A stretch of 64,000 nt of DNA, taken from Oceaniferula marina. GTDB taxonomy: Bacteria > Verrucomicrobiota > Verrucomicrobiia > Verrucomicrobiales > Akkermansiaceae. Position 1 is the stretch's first letter. The number at the start of each line of letters is the position of its first letter. This document shows, piece after piece, positions 34,654 to 43,678 of the stretch. The notes beneath the pieces are model-generated. The model had not been told where the DNA came from. It saw only the letters and a program-made list of their open reading frames with translations, and searched no databases. Both the position numbers and the translations under genes were made by a program. Location of the stretch: positions 62,001 through 126,000 of the forward strand of contig NZ_JACBAZ010000004.1 in assembly GCF_013391475.1 (NCBI RefSeq). The letters are read 5' to 3'.

Positions 34654-35307
34654 ATGCGTAATCTCGCCATTGGTGATATCCACGGTTGTCTCAAGGCCCT
34701 TGAGACACTGGTCGATTTTGTAGACCCGAAACCGGAGGACACGCTGATCACCCTCGGTGATTACATCGACCGTGGCCCCCAATCGAAAGGGGTCATTGAA
34801 TACCTTATTGAGCTCAGAAAAAGCCACAAGCTCATTGCCCTCAAAGGCAACCATGAGGCCATGATGGAAGATGCCCGCACCAATGACGAAGACCTCATGA
34901 ACTGGCTGCTGAACGGAGGTATCGAAACCCTCACTTCGTTTTGTGCGGTCGAATTCGCACAAATTCCCAGCAGCTGTTGGGAGTTTTTTCAATCCTGTCA
35001 GGACTATTACGAAACCAACGATCACATCTTCGTTCATGCTGGTCTCATCCCCGATATGACGCTCGACGAACAGCCGGGTGAAGCCCTCTACTGGCTTCGT
35101 TTTTTCGATACGGAGCACCACATGTCAGGAAAAACCATCATCTGTGGCCACACGCCTCAGCGAAATGGGAAACCCACCGCCGAAGAACACGCTATCTGCA
35201 TCGATACCTGGGCATGCAACAAAGGTTGGCTGACATGCCTCGACGTGGAGTCAGGTCGGTATTGGCAGGCCAACCAAAAAGGGAAAACTCGCAAGGGAAA
35301 ACTCTAA
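34654..35307 (+). CDS. PPP-family metallophosphatase (serine/threonine phosphatase-like)
   Basis: A 217-aa protein with the three classic metallophosphoesterase blocks: GDIHG (residues 7-11), GDYIDRG (about 36-42) and GNHE (about 67-70), plus ICGHTPQ late in the chain. Bacterial relatives act as PrpA-type protein phosphatases or as diadenosine tetraphosphatases. The 72-base gap to the PLD gene and the same direction leave an operon open. Substrate not assignable. Confidence 0.85.
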   Translation: MRNLAIGDIHGCLKALETLVDFVDPKPEDTLITLGDYIDRGPQSKGVIEYLIELRKSHKLIALKGNHEAMMEDARTNDEDLMNWLLNGGIETLTSFCAVEFAQIPSSCWEFFQSCQDYYETNDHIFVHAGLIPDMTLDEQPGEALYWLRFFDTEHHMSGKTIICGHTPQRNGKPTAEEHAICIDTWACNKGWLTCLDVESGRYWQANQKGKTRKGKL

Positions 35308-35323
35308 ACCCACCAGAAACCAG

Positions 35324-35376
35324 CGGGCAAGGTCGCCTTGTCCCCAAACTTTGGTGTAGACCCGGGCAAGGTCGCC
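35324..35376. repeat. pair of 14-bp direct repeats
   Basis: CGGGCAAGGTCGCC occurs at 35324-35337 and 35363-35376. The first copy can also fold (GGGCAAGG with CCTTGTCC, one G-T pair). Possibly an intergenic repeat family; only these two copies were noticed. Confidence 0.6.
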
Positions 35377-35428
35377 CAATCTACGGTGTCCATCCGGCGT
35401 GCAACCGCACCTGAACATCAGGGCACAA

Positions 35429-35453
35429 AAAAGCCCGGTAGACCCGGGCTTTT
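35429..35453 (-). terminator. intrinsic terminator of tRNA-Asp, probably bidirectional
   Basis: AAAAGCCCGG (35429-35438), loop TAGAC, CCGGGCTTTT (35444-35453): a perfect 10-bp stem. On the minus strand a T-run follows, 13 bases past the tRNA CCA end. Confidence 0.88.
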
Positions 35454-35466
35454 GGCTGCTTGCAAG

Positions 35467-35543
<77 letters not shown>

Positions 35544-35658
35544 TTGCTTGCTGTTGTCGCTTCAGGCTTGCTTAGCTTTCGCTTGCTCGCCGTCGGCGGG
35601 CGGAAACTAGTCAGAAACCCAGCCAATGGCAATACCTTTTTTGCGAAAAAATGCATTT

Positions 35659-36585
35659 TTATTTCAGAGCCTCAACGGCGGCCTCCAGACTCTCTGTATC
35701 TTCGATGGAAATGACCTTTACGGCCTTATCGATCCGCCCCATGAGGCCAGCCAGAACCTTGCCTGGTCCGAGTTCTACGAAAGTCGTGTAGCCGTCGGCA
35801 ATCAGTTGCTGCATCGATGCTGTCCAGCGGACGGATCCAGTCACCTGCTGTTCGAGCATGGCCTTGATATCGGCCTCTCCTGAGACGCTCCGGGCCTCGA
35901 AGTTACAAACCACGGGGATCGAAGGTTCGGCCAATGAGGTTTCTGCCAGAACGCCAGCCAATTTGTCCTGGGCTGAGCTCATCAAGCGGGAATGATACGC
36001 ACCGGCAACCTTCAGCTTGCGTCCCATGCGAATCCCCCGGCCTTTGGCTTCGGCTACGGCCTTATCAATGCCTTCCTCACTACCGGACAGCACAATCTGT
36101 CCGATGGCATTGAAGTTGGCGACATCAACATCGCAATCTGCGGCGAGTTGAACGACCGCTTCTTCATCGCCACCAATCATGGCAGCCATGGCGCCATCTG
36201 TTGCATCACAAGCTTCTTCCATGAAGGCTCCACGCTGGGCTACCAGTGAGAGTCCGGTTTCAAAATCGAAGGTTCCGGCCACGGCGTGGGCGGTAAACTC
36301 GCCCAATGAAAGTCCGGCAGCAGCGGCGGGCTTTAATTCCGGTAGTTTTTCCTGGAGAACCGCCAAGCAAGCGAGCCCGTGCACATAGAGTGCAGGCTGG
36401 CAACGGGATGTCCGGGTCAATTCTTCGTCGGGTCCGGAAAACATCACCTCGCTGAGTGAGAAATCCAAAGCCGCATCGGCTTGTTCAAAAAGTTTTTGGG
36501 CAACAGGATAGGCCTTGGCCAGATCCTCACCCATACCCACTTTTTGAGCTCCCTGTCCGGAAAATAAGAATACAACGTTGTTCAT
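35659..36585 (-). CDS. fabD: malonyl-CoA:acyl carrier protein transacylase FabD
   Basis: The 308-aa protein has the expected length and motifs: FLFSGQGAQKVGMG at the N-terminus, the nucleophile motif GLSLGEF (serine about residue 94), the malonyl-specific Arg in VAQRGAFMEEA, and GAYHSRLM with the catalytic His near residue 200. It loads malonyl groups onto acyl carrier protein for fatty-acid synthesis. It stands alone here, apart from the usual fab cluster, between two tRNA genes. Confidence 0.95.
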   Translation of the reverse strand: MNNVVFLFSGQGAQKVGMGEDLAKAYPVAQKLFEQADAALDFSLSEVMFSGPDEELTRTSRCQPALYVHGLACLAVLQEKLPELKPAAAAGLSLGEFTAHAVAGTFDFETGLSLVAQRGAFMEEACDATDGAMAAMIGGDEEAVVQLAADCDVDVANFNAIGQIVLSGSEEGIDKAVAEAKGRGIRMGRKLKVAGAYHSRLMSSAQDKLAGVLAETSLAEPSIPVVCNFEARSVSGEADIKAMLEQQVTGSVRWTASMQQLIADGYTTFVELGPGKVLAGLMGRIDKAVKVISIEDTESLEAAVEALK

Positions 36586-36796
36586 AACGCATCCGCTTTA
36601 GACCATCCCCATGCGACACGCAAGCCTTACAGAAAATACTTACCATTTCTTCAAAAACTAAACTTGCCAAATCTCCCGTTTTAGGTGAATTTCCCATCGC
36701 TCTGCGGCAGGAGGAAACTCCCGCCAGACGTCTGATCGACAAATCATCATGATTTTGATCTGATTCAGCCCGGCAATGGGACGGAATCAAAGCAAT

Positions 36797-36884
36797 GGAG
36801 AGGTGGCAGAGTGGTTGAATGCACCGGTCTTGAAAACCGGCAAGCCGCAAGGCTTCGTGGGTTCGAATCCCACCCTCTCTGCCA
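36797..36884 (+). tRNA. tRNA-Ser (anticodon TGA), CCA encoded
   Basis: 88 nt starting GGAGAGGTGGCAGAGTGG. The long variable arm (AAGCCGCAAGGCTT) marks a class II tRNA. The anticodon in TCTTGAAAA is TGA, hence serine. The acceptor stem closes with a G-T pair at position 1-72. The CCA end lies inside a large inverted repeat. Confidence 0.93.
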
Positions 36885-36921
36885 GACGCCAGCATATCTC
36901 AGGATATGCTGGCGTCTGGCA
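36880..36921 (+). repeat. 19-bp perfect inverted repeat covering the tRNA-Ser 3' end
   Basis: TGCCAGACGCCAGCATATC, loop TCAG, then its exact complement to 36921. It starts at the last acceptor-stem base and includes discriminator and CCA. A weak TTT follows, so it may act as terminator of the tRNA and separate it from gltS. Confidence 0.9.
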
Positions 36922-36954
36922 TTTATAGAGCTTACACTCACAACATACTCAGCC

Positions 36955-38181
36955 ATGACTTTTGCAGACAGCACCCTCTATGTTGACTCGTTTCTTTCTG
37001 TCACCCTCGGTATTCTCGTCCTTTTCATCGGACGGAGGATCAACGGGGCATCCAAGCTATTGAAAGAATTCAGCATCCCCACACCGGTTTCCGGAGGTCT
37101 TTTGATCTCCGTAACCATTGCGCTCATTTACTTCACCTTCGACGTTGCCGTTGAATTTGACATGGCGGCACGCGACGGCTTACTGGTATACTTTTTTACC
37201 ACCATTGGTATCAATGCGAGCCTGAAAGACCTGCTCAAGGGAGGCAAGCCTCTGATCATCCTCCTCCTTATCACCATTGGCTACATGGTGATTCAAAACT
37301 TAACCGGGATTACGGTTGCCAGCCTGTTCGGTCTTTCTGGAGCGGTGGGCATGCTTGGAGGCTCCGTCTCCCTGATCGGAGGCCACGGCACCGCCATTGC
37401 CTGGGCACCCAAGATTGCGGAAAGCCATCAGATCGAAAATGCTATGGAGATCGGTGTCGCCTGTGCCACCTTCGGCTTGATTTTGGCCAGTTTGATGGGT
37501 GGCCCTATCGCCAAATTTCTCATCAAAAAACATCAACTCAAAGGAAATACCGATGAACAACTCGAGGTGGGAGTCACCAATGATCAAATAGAGGATAAAC
37601 GCGTCGATTATATGGATTTCCTCGATGCCATTCTCGCCATTCACGTCTGTCTCGTCCTAGGGTACTTCATCAATCAAGGAATAGGCCAACTCGGGCTGGA
37701 CCTCCCTCTCTTTGTCAGCTGTCTCTTTGCTGGCATCCTCGTCACCAACCTCACGCCCAAAGGCCTCCCTCGGATCACGGGAACCGCTTGGCCCGCCCGC
37801 AAACCAGCCATGGCCATGGTTGCCGATATTTCACTCGGAACCTTCCTCGCCATGTCACTGATGAGCATGCAGCTCTGGACTTTGTTTGAGCTGGCCGGAC
37901 CCATTTTCACCATCCTTGCAGCCCAATTCGTGATTGCCATTTTGATCAACCTGTTCGTTGTGTTCCCAGCCATGGGCAAAAACTACGATGCCGCGGTTGT
38001 CTGTGCAGGTTTCGGGGGAATCTCGCTCGGATCCACTCCGACCGCGATGGCCAACATGTCTGCCGTAGCCAAACGCTACGGAGCATCCCACCTGGCCTTT
38101 ATCATTGTGCCCTTGGTCTGTGCCTTTTTCATCGACCTCGCCAATGCCGTGCTCATCCCCTATTTCCTCGGTAAATTTTAA
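36955..38181 (+). CDS. gltS: sodium/glutamate symporter GltS
   Basis: About 408 aa from the ATG at 36955 (MTFADSTLYVDSF); the longer frame from 36811 runs through the tRNA and is wrong. About ten membrane segments; family features are GRRINGASKLLKEFSIPTPV (split by the first loop), GGSVSLIGGHGTAIAWAP and the inverted-repeat counterpart CAGFGGISLGSTPTAMANM. It imports glutamate with sodium. Its stop overlaps by 4 bases with the convergent dicarboxylate/glutamate carrier gene. Confidence 0.93.
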   Translation: MTFADSTLYVDSFLSVTLGILVLFIGRRINGASKLLKEFSIPTPVSGGLLISVTIALIYFTFDVAVEFDMAARDGLLVYFFTTIGINASLKDLLKGGKPLIILLLITIGYMVIQNLTGITVASLFGLSGAVGMLGGSVSLIGGHGTAIAWAPKIAESHQIENAMEIGVACATFGLILASLMGGPIAKFLIKKHQLKGNTDEQLEVGVTNDQIEDKRVDYMDFLDAILAIHVCLVLGYFINQGIGQLGLDLPLFVSCLFAGILVTNLTPKGLPRITGTAWPARKPAMAMVADISLGTFLAMSLMSMQLWTLFELAGPIFTILAAQFVIAILINLFVVFPAMGKNYDAAVVCAGFGGISLGSTPTAMANMSAVAKRYGASHLAFIIVPLVCAFFIDLANAVLIPYFLGKF

Positions 38182-39509
38182 TCGCTCGTGGCGTAAATCG
38201 CCTCACCCTCTGAGCGGGCAATGCAGACGGCCGCACAGGAGTCCCCAAACACATTGACCGCGGTCCTACTCATATCGAGCAAACGGTCCACGGAGAGGAG
38301 GGCCACCACTGCCATATCCGCATTTTTCACACCCGAACTATTCAAGATCAGGAGAATTGCGACCAAACTGGCCGACGGCACACCGGCGACGCCGATGCTC
38401 GTCAACAAGGCGGTCACCACCACAGCAAACTGGGCAGCCAAACCAAAGTTCTCCCCCATAACTTGGGCAACAAACAACACCGCGACACATTCATAGAGAG
38501 CCGTTCCATCCATGTTCACCGTCGCCCCAAGCGGCAAAGTAAAACTCGAGATCCTTTTTGAAACGCCGGCATTATTTTGGATACAATGCATTGTCTCAGG
38601 AAGTGTAGCCGACGACGATGCCGTGGAAAATGCCGTGAGCAATGCCATGCGCATTCCACGGAAATGGGCCAGCGGGTCGATCTTTCCGATGTATTTCAAG
38701 ACCAGAGGCATCACAACAAACAGATGCAAGCCCAGAGCTACGACCACAGTGCCAAAATATTTCCCGAGTACCACAAACAACTCCACGCCACTTTCATAGA
38801 TCGTGGGCACCATCAATCCAAATACTCCGATCGGGGCCAAGGCCATGATCCACTGCGTAACCCGAATCATCACGTCGTAGATCCCCTGAATACTCCCTGA
38901 TAAGGGCGACATCCTATCAACCGGCAATTGAGTCATCGCCACAGCAAAGAGGATGGAGAAAAAAATCAAGCCCAACAACTGGCCGTTATTTGATGCCGCC
39001 TGGACCACGTTAGGAGGGATCATCTTTTTAAAGAGATCGGCAAAATCACCTGCTTTTTTTTCTCCGGCGACGGCCACCTTTTCTTTTTCTTCATCCGAAG
39101 CACCGGCAGCCTGTTGCTCCAACGCCGCACGAATCTCTAAATCCGGTTCCCCTCCGCTTAAGCCGGGCTGAATGGTATTGACCAACAACAAGCCGACCAG
39201 CACAGCAAAAAAAGTCGTGGTCATATAAAAACCAACGGTCTTCAACCCAAGGCGGCCAAACCCTTCCACGCCACCAAGACTCGCGATCCCCGAAATAATC
39301 GCACTCATCACCAAGGGCACGATGATCATTTTCAAAGCCTGAATAAAAAGCCCTCCGACAAAACCACAAACGGTGATCGTGTTCAACATCACCCCCCTCC
39401 CCCAATCATCTTCAGCGAAGATCCCATCAAGGGCCCTGAATCCTGAGGCCAACAGAGTGGCCAATAACAAAGCGATCAGTATCTGCCAGTGTGCTGCAAG
39501 TTTTTTCAT
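38178..39509 (-). CDS. dicarboxylate/amino acid:cation symporter (DAACS family)
   Basis: The 443-aa protein has eight membrane helices with the two re-entrant hairpin motifs of GltPh-type carriers: FSTASSSATLPET (HP1) and VNMDGTALYECVAV (TM7), plus IGVAGVPSASLVAIL (HP2). A charged loop of about 35 residues (about 127-160) is longer than usual. It moves glutamate, aspartate or C4-dicarboxylates with sodium or protons. It is convergent with, and overlaps, gltS. Confidence 0.92.
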   Translation of the reverse strand: MKKLAAHWQILIALLLATLLASGFRALDGIFAEDDWGRGVMLNTITVCGFVGGLFIQALKMIIVPLVMSAIISGIASLGGVEGFGRLGLKTVGFYMTTTFFAVLVGLLLVNTIQPGLSGGEPDLEIRAALEQQAAGASDEEKEKVAVAGEKKAGDFADLFKKMIPPNVVQAASNNGQLLGLIFFSILFAVAMTQLPVDRMSPLSGSIQGIYDVMIRVTQWIMALAPIGVFGLMVPTIYESGVELFVVLGKYFGTVVVALGLHLFVVMPLVLKYIGKIDPLAHFRGMRMALLTAFSTASSSATLPETMHCIQNNAGVSKRISSFTLPLGATVNMDGTALYECVAVLFVAQVMGENFGLAAQFAVVVTALLTSIGVAGVPSASLVAILLILNSSGVKNADMAVVALLSVDRLLDMSRTAVNVFGDSCAAVCIARSEGEAIYATSD

Positions 39510-39597
39510 GCTGGCGACCCTAACGCAAGATGACTCCCGAGGAAATAGTAAAAGCCCACCTCATGACAGGTCATGTCACTCAACAAAAAAGCAAGCT

Positions 39598-41550
39598 TCA
39601 GGTCTTCCGGGAAACTTCCAACAAAAAAATGATCCTTTGTCGGCTCGAGCCTAACGATCTGGCACGGCTCAATGCTTCTTGAGGCTTGATTCGCTGGGCC
39701 AAGGACCTCGCCACGTCATCCTCTGCCTTCAGGCGCAGCTTTTCAGAAGTGATCGCTTGCACTGATTGCTGGGCGCCGGTCACATCCAGCTTGCCTACCA
39801 AAGTCCTTGCAAGATACCCATAGGTGGCATCACGGCGACTCAGGCTATTGATTTTTTCGGCCAAAAACATGGAGGTGCTCGCATCCCGGCGTTCAGCATA
39901 TGCCACGGCGAGATCCGATTGGATACGATCCAGAGTCGCAATCGAGGAAACCAGGTCGGCCGCACGGCCGGCATCCTCCAACATCGACAATGCCTGGCGG
40001 CTGTCTCCTTGTTTTTGCCTCATTCTCGCCATTGATACGAGAGCGAGAGCTTTTTCGTCGGGACGATCAATCTCTTGCAAGGTATTGTAGGCACTCAAAT
40101 GGTCTCCATCAGCTGCGGCGGCCTGAGCAATCCCACGATACGCCCGGTTCCGTTCACGTTCGGAATGGATACGCAATGCGACGTTACGGGCCAGGCCCGG
40201 ACTCCCGATATCAGCGGTTACGGTAGAAACCGAGCGCAGCGCCCGCTCTCTTACTGATTTAACAGGGATCGAGGAGGTGCTGACCAGTGATCGGCTCAAA
40301 TCTCCTGAGCGAGCGAGCTCTACCGAGAGGGTCTCGAGCGCATACGATTTTTCAGAATCTCCGCGGATTCGGCTGCTCACATACTCACTAATCGAGAACC
40401 GGCCCACGCGGGCCAACTCAGCCGATAACTCTCTGAGTGTTGTATCCTCGAGAGTGGGGTCCGTGATCCTCTGCAACAAGTTCATACCGCCGAGGGAGTC
40501 ACCAGAGCGCACACGGTAGCGGGCGAGAGAAGCCAGCGTTGCATTTTTTACACGGTCATTTCGAATCAGTTGTACCGACTGCTCGGCCTGGATAAAATCT
40601 TTCTGGACGGCGCGTTTCATCGCAATACGTCTGTAGGCATCATCCTTTTTATTCAGATTGACGATGGTGCTGACGGTCTGCATGGCCAACGAGCCACCTT
40701 CAAAAGACGCTTCACTTTCCGCAATCGCAACCAAAGCCACATCTCGGGCACCGGCATTGATGATCTGACCAACGAGGTTTCTGGCAATATCCACCCTCCC
40801 CTGTCTAGCCGACCACGCGGCCACTTCGGAAATGGCTCGCTCCCGTTCATAGGGGTTTTGAATATTCTGCAATGCCGCCGTGGCTTCATCATTCAGTCGT
40901 TGAGCCAGCATCACCTTGACAACTTCTCTGACCGCAATCGATGATTTTTGGCTATCGTCGGGATCTGCTGCCATCTTTTCAGCCATCAATAAAATATCCC
41001 GTGCAGCGTCTTTTTGCCCCTGACTATATTGCACCTTACCCACGGCGATCAGATTCTGCCATGGCTTTTCACTTTTCATGGCCAAAGAAAAAGCCTCGGT
41101 CATGATGCTCTCACGAAGCATCATTCTGGCATCCTGACCGTGCTTGGCCACGGCTGCCGAGGGCTTAAGTGTGGGGCGCTTTGCTACAGCAACAGGCTTG
41201 GCTTTCCCTTTTGCTCCGTTTTGAGAATCTTTCGGTGAAGCTTTTGCCACTTGTTTTCCCGCTTTTGGCTTAGCCCCCGTTGCTTTTTTTCCCGCCTCAG
41301 GCTCCTTGGAGGGACCGCCTCCATGCTTCCCACTCCGTGTCCGAACTTCAAGGGGCTCGGAGGATGCCGGACGACCATGAAACACCGTCGAAGATGACCG
41401 CGCACGCACAGAGCTCGAGAGCTCATCACTCCCGTCTTTCTGAACAGGCTTAAATATGGCTACCGCACCAAGATAAAGCGTCCAAATCGAAACCAGAACA
41501 ATCCCTGAAGGGACGATCATGTGTTTCCAATGAATGTTTAACGCTCTCAT
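39598..41550 (-). CDS. membrane-anchored TPR-like repeat protein
   Basis: The 650-aa product has one membrane segment (about residues 13-33, VPSGIVLVSIWTLYLGAVAI), then a Lys/Ala/Pro-rich disordered stretch (about 45-140), then about 500 residues of short helical repeats with patterns such as ERERAISEVAAWSARQGRVD and ERNRAYRGIAQAAAADGDH. These look like degenerate tetratricopeptide or HEAT-like repeats with repeated Arg/Ala faces. A protein-interaction scaffold in the periplasm is likely. No family name recognised. It is divergent from the ABC export operon across 237 bases. Confidence 0.55.
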   Translation of the reverse strand: MRALNIHWKHMIVPSGIVLVSIWTLYLGAVAIFKPVQKDGSDELSSSVRARSSSTVFHGRPASSEPLEVRTRSGKHGGGPSKEPEAGKKATGAKPKAGKQVAKASPKDSQNGAKGKAKPVAVAKRPTLKPSAAVAKHGQDARMMLRESIMTEAFSLAMKSEKPWQNLIAVGKVQYSQGQKDAARDILLMAEKMAADPDDSQKSSIAVREVVKVMLAQRLNDEATAALQNIQNPYERERAISEVAAWSARQGRVDIARNLVGQIINAGARDVALVAIAESEASFEGGSLAMQTVSTIVNLNKKDDAYRRIAMKRAVQKDFIQAEQSVQLIRNDRVKNATLASLARYRVRSGDSLGGMNLLQRITDPTLEDTTLRELSAELARVGRFSISEYVSSRIRGDSEKSYALETLSVELARSGDLSRSLVSTSSIPVKSVRERALRSVSTVTADIGSPGLARNVALRIHSERERNRAYRGIAQAAAADGDHLSAYNTLQEIDRPDEKALALVSMARMRQKQGDSRQALSMLEDAGRAADLVSSIATLDRIQSDLAVAYAERRDASTSMFLAEKINSLSRRDATYGYLARTLVGKLDVTGAQQSVQAITSEKLRLKAEDDVARSLAQRIKPQEALSRARSLGSSRQRIIFLLEVSRKT

Positions 41551-41787
41551 GATGTGTGATCTTTCGCTACGCCGCTCTCCGGCATTCGACAGGCAAGCAT
41601 TCGGCAGCTTCCGTTACCTGCAATACGACCACCCACATCTGCATTTTTCAGCCATCTTAACTATTTTCACAACAAAGCTGCGCCCCACCTCACCACCGCC
41701 TAAACCATTGTTTATCAATCACTCAACGATTTCAAACTCACCATCAGCGATAATTTTTTATCATTTACCTGACCCTTTCGTGATTTT

Positions 41788-42768
41788 ATGATCAATGCAA
41801 TGATGTCGTTTTCCATTCCCTATCTACTTGGCGGACTATCCCTACTCATGCTGATCGGTCCGTCGTGTTCGAAACAACGCGAAGAAGCTCTGGGAACCTT
41901 GGAATGGGACCGAATCAACGGGCGGGCTGTTGACTCCGAAACCATCGTTGAAATATACGCCAAGGAAGGTGAACCCGTTGAGCGTGGACAAAAAATCCTC
42001 AAACTGGACACCCGGGTTCAAGAAGCCCAGGTTGCCAGACTGAGGGCCAATATGGAGCAAGCATCATGGAACCTTCAACAGCTTCAACACGGTTACCGCA
42101 GTGAAGAAATCGCGCGAGCACAAGCCGAGTTCGAGGGAGCACAGGCCAACCGAAAAGCGATGGAGATCGAATACCAACGGAAACAAGAACTCAAGGACAG
42201 CACCGCCGTCAGCCAACGTGAGGTCAACCTGAGCGCCAATGCCTACGCCCAGTCCCAGGCCAAGGAACAAGCAGCCAAGGAACAACTCAACATGCTCAAA
42301 AAAGGCTACCGCAAGGAGGAAATTGAACAGGCAAAATCACACCTCGCCGCAGCTCAGGCCGAACTCAATCACGCCAAAGAACAACTTAGTCGCTACACCG
42401 TGACGGCGGAACGGGCCGGGCTTTTGGACAGCCTGCCATTCAAACTCGGTGACAAACCACCGGTTGGAGCCGTCGTTTCAACCATCCTAGCGGGTAAGGC
42501 CCCGTGGGCCCGTGTCTACCTTCCCGCTCCTTGGCTTAGCCGGATTAAAGCTGGCGACCAGGTCGACATCATGGTGGACGGAAGAGAGCAGCCCATCCAA
42601 GGAACGGTCAGGCATATTGAATCCAACGCATCGTTTACGCCCTATTATACCCTTTCCGAGGAAGACCGCTCCCGACTTTCCTATGTTACGGAAATCGATC
42701 TTGATCCTGAAATAGCCAAAGATTTTCCACTTGGTCTGCCCGTTCGAATGCTTGAGCCACATGAATGA
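41788..42768 (+). CDS. HlyD-family periplasmic adaptor lipoprotein
   Basis: A 326-aa protein with a signal peptide ending in GPSC (possible lipobox). It has split lipoyl motifs (EGEPVERGQKILKLD near residue 55 and YTVTAERAGLLDSLPF near 205) around a long alpha-hairpin (about 80-195, rich in Ala/Gln/Glu), as in YbhG/YhiI-type membrane fusion proteins. It would link the ABC transporter to an outer-membrane TolC-like channel, which is not encoded here. The ATPase gene overlaps its end, so the two are translationally coupled. Confidence 0.85.
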   Translation: MINAMMSFSIPYLLGGLSLLMLIGPSCSKQREEALGTLEWDRINGRAVDSETIVEIYAKEGEPVERGQKILKLDTRVQEAQVARLRANMEQASWNLQQLQHGYRSEEIARAQAEFEGAQANRKAMEIEYQRKQELKDSTAVSQREVNLSANAYAQSQAKEQAAKEQLNMLKKGYRKEEIEQAKSHLAAAQAELNHAKEQLSRYTVTAERAGLLDSLPFKLGDKPPVGAVVSTILAGKAPWARVYLPAPWLSRIKAGDQVDIMVDGREQPIQGTVRHIESNASFTPYYTLSEEDRSRLSYVTEIDLDPEIAKDFPLGLPVRMLEPHE

Positions 42769-43678
42769 TGTTGTCATAACCGTTGAAGGGCTAACCAAAC
42801 AGTTTGGAGCCTTGACCGCTGTGGACGGGATCGACATGTCGATCCGCCGTGGTCAGGTGCATGGTTTTCTGGGGCCAAACGGGTCGGGAAAAACAACCGC
42901 CATCCGAATGATGTGTGGGCTGATGCAAGCATCCCGGGGAAACATTAGCGTACTCGGCATGCCCGTTCCGGAACAAGCAGCCATCGTTCGCCGCCATGTT
43001 GGCTATATGACCCAGCGCTTTTCTCTTTACGAAGATATGACAGTTCGTGAAAACATGCGTTTTTTATGCCAAGTCCACGGTATGAAACGCCAGCGCCGCC
43101 GCGAAAGAATCAGCGAAGTACTTGAACAATTTAACTTGGAGCCTCTGACCCATCAACGCGTTGGTCCGATGTCGGGAGGGCAAAAACGGCGCATTGCCCT
43201 GGCCGCAGCAGTCCTGACTCAACCCGAACTCCTGATTCTCGACGAACCGACCTCCGAAGTCGACCCGAACACCCGCCGGGAAATGTGGGAACACTTTTTT
43301 AATCTCGCCCAACAAGGAACCACCCTTCTGGTGTCCACCCATCTCATGGATGAAGCCGAGCGATGCCATCACCTGACGATCATGAATCAGGGTCGAATCG
43401 TAGCAGACGGAGCAGTCATGGCGTTAAAGCAGAGCCTCCCCAACCAAGTGCTTGAGGTCAAAGGAGGAGAAGTCACCCCGATGGTTCCAGTCTTGGCTGC
43501 GCTCGACAGCGTGAGCCACGTCAGTCAGGTTGGCATCGCCCTCAGGGTGCTAAGCACCAAAAATTCAGCCCGCCATGACATCTTGGAGGTTCTCCCGTCT
43601 GGCATGTCGGTGGAGCCGGTTGCCGCAAGTATCGAAGATGTCTTTGTCCAAGCCACCAGCGAAGGGAGACGGGCATGA
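42761..43678 (+). CDS. ABC exporter ATPase (drug/lipid type)
   Basis: About 305 aa from the ATG at 42761 (MNDVVITVEG), overlapping the HlyD gene by 8 bases. Walker A GPNGSGKTT (about 38-46), Q-loop MTQRFSLY, signature MSGGQKRRIALAA and Walker B LLILDEPTSEVD are present. The pattern 'GYMTQRFSLYEDMTVREN' is characteristic of YbhF/CcmA-type exporters. One nucleotide-binding domain, so it would work as a dimer with the permease encoded next. The stop overlaps the permease start. Confidence 0.92.
   Translation: MNDVVITVEGLTKQFGALTAVDGIDMSIRRGQVHGFLGPNGSGKTTAIRMMCGLMQASRGNISVLGMPVPEQAAIVRRHVGYMTQRFSLYEDMTVRENMRFLCQVHGMKRQRRRERISEVLEQFNLEPLTHQRVGPMSGGQKRRIALAAAVLTQPELLILDEPTSEVDPNTRREMWEHFFNLAQQGTTLLVSTHLMDEAERCHHLTIMNQGRIVADGAVMALKQSLPNQVLEVKGGEVTPMVPVLAALDSVSHVSQVGIALRVLSTKNSARHDILEVLPSGMSVEPVAASIEDVFVQATSEGRRA

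Noticed and set aside
36811-36954. Longer gltS start
   Set aside because: That part of the frame runs through tRNA-Ser and its inverted repeat; the ATG at 36955 fits the family.
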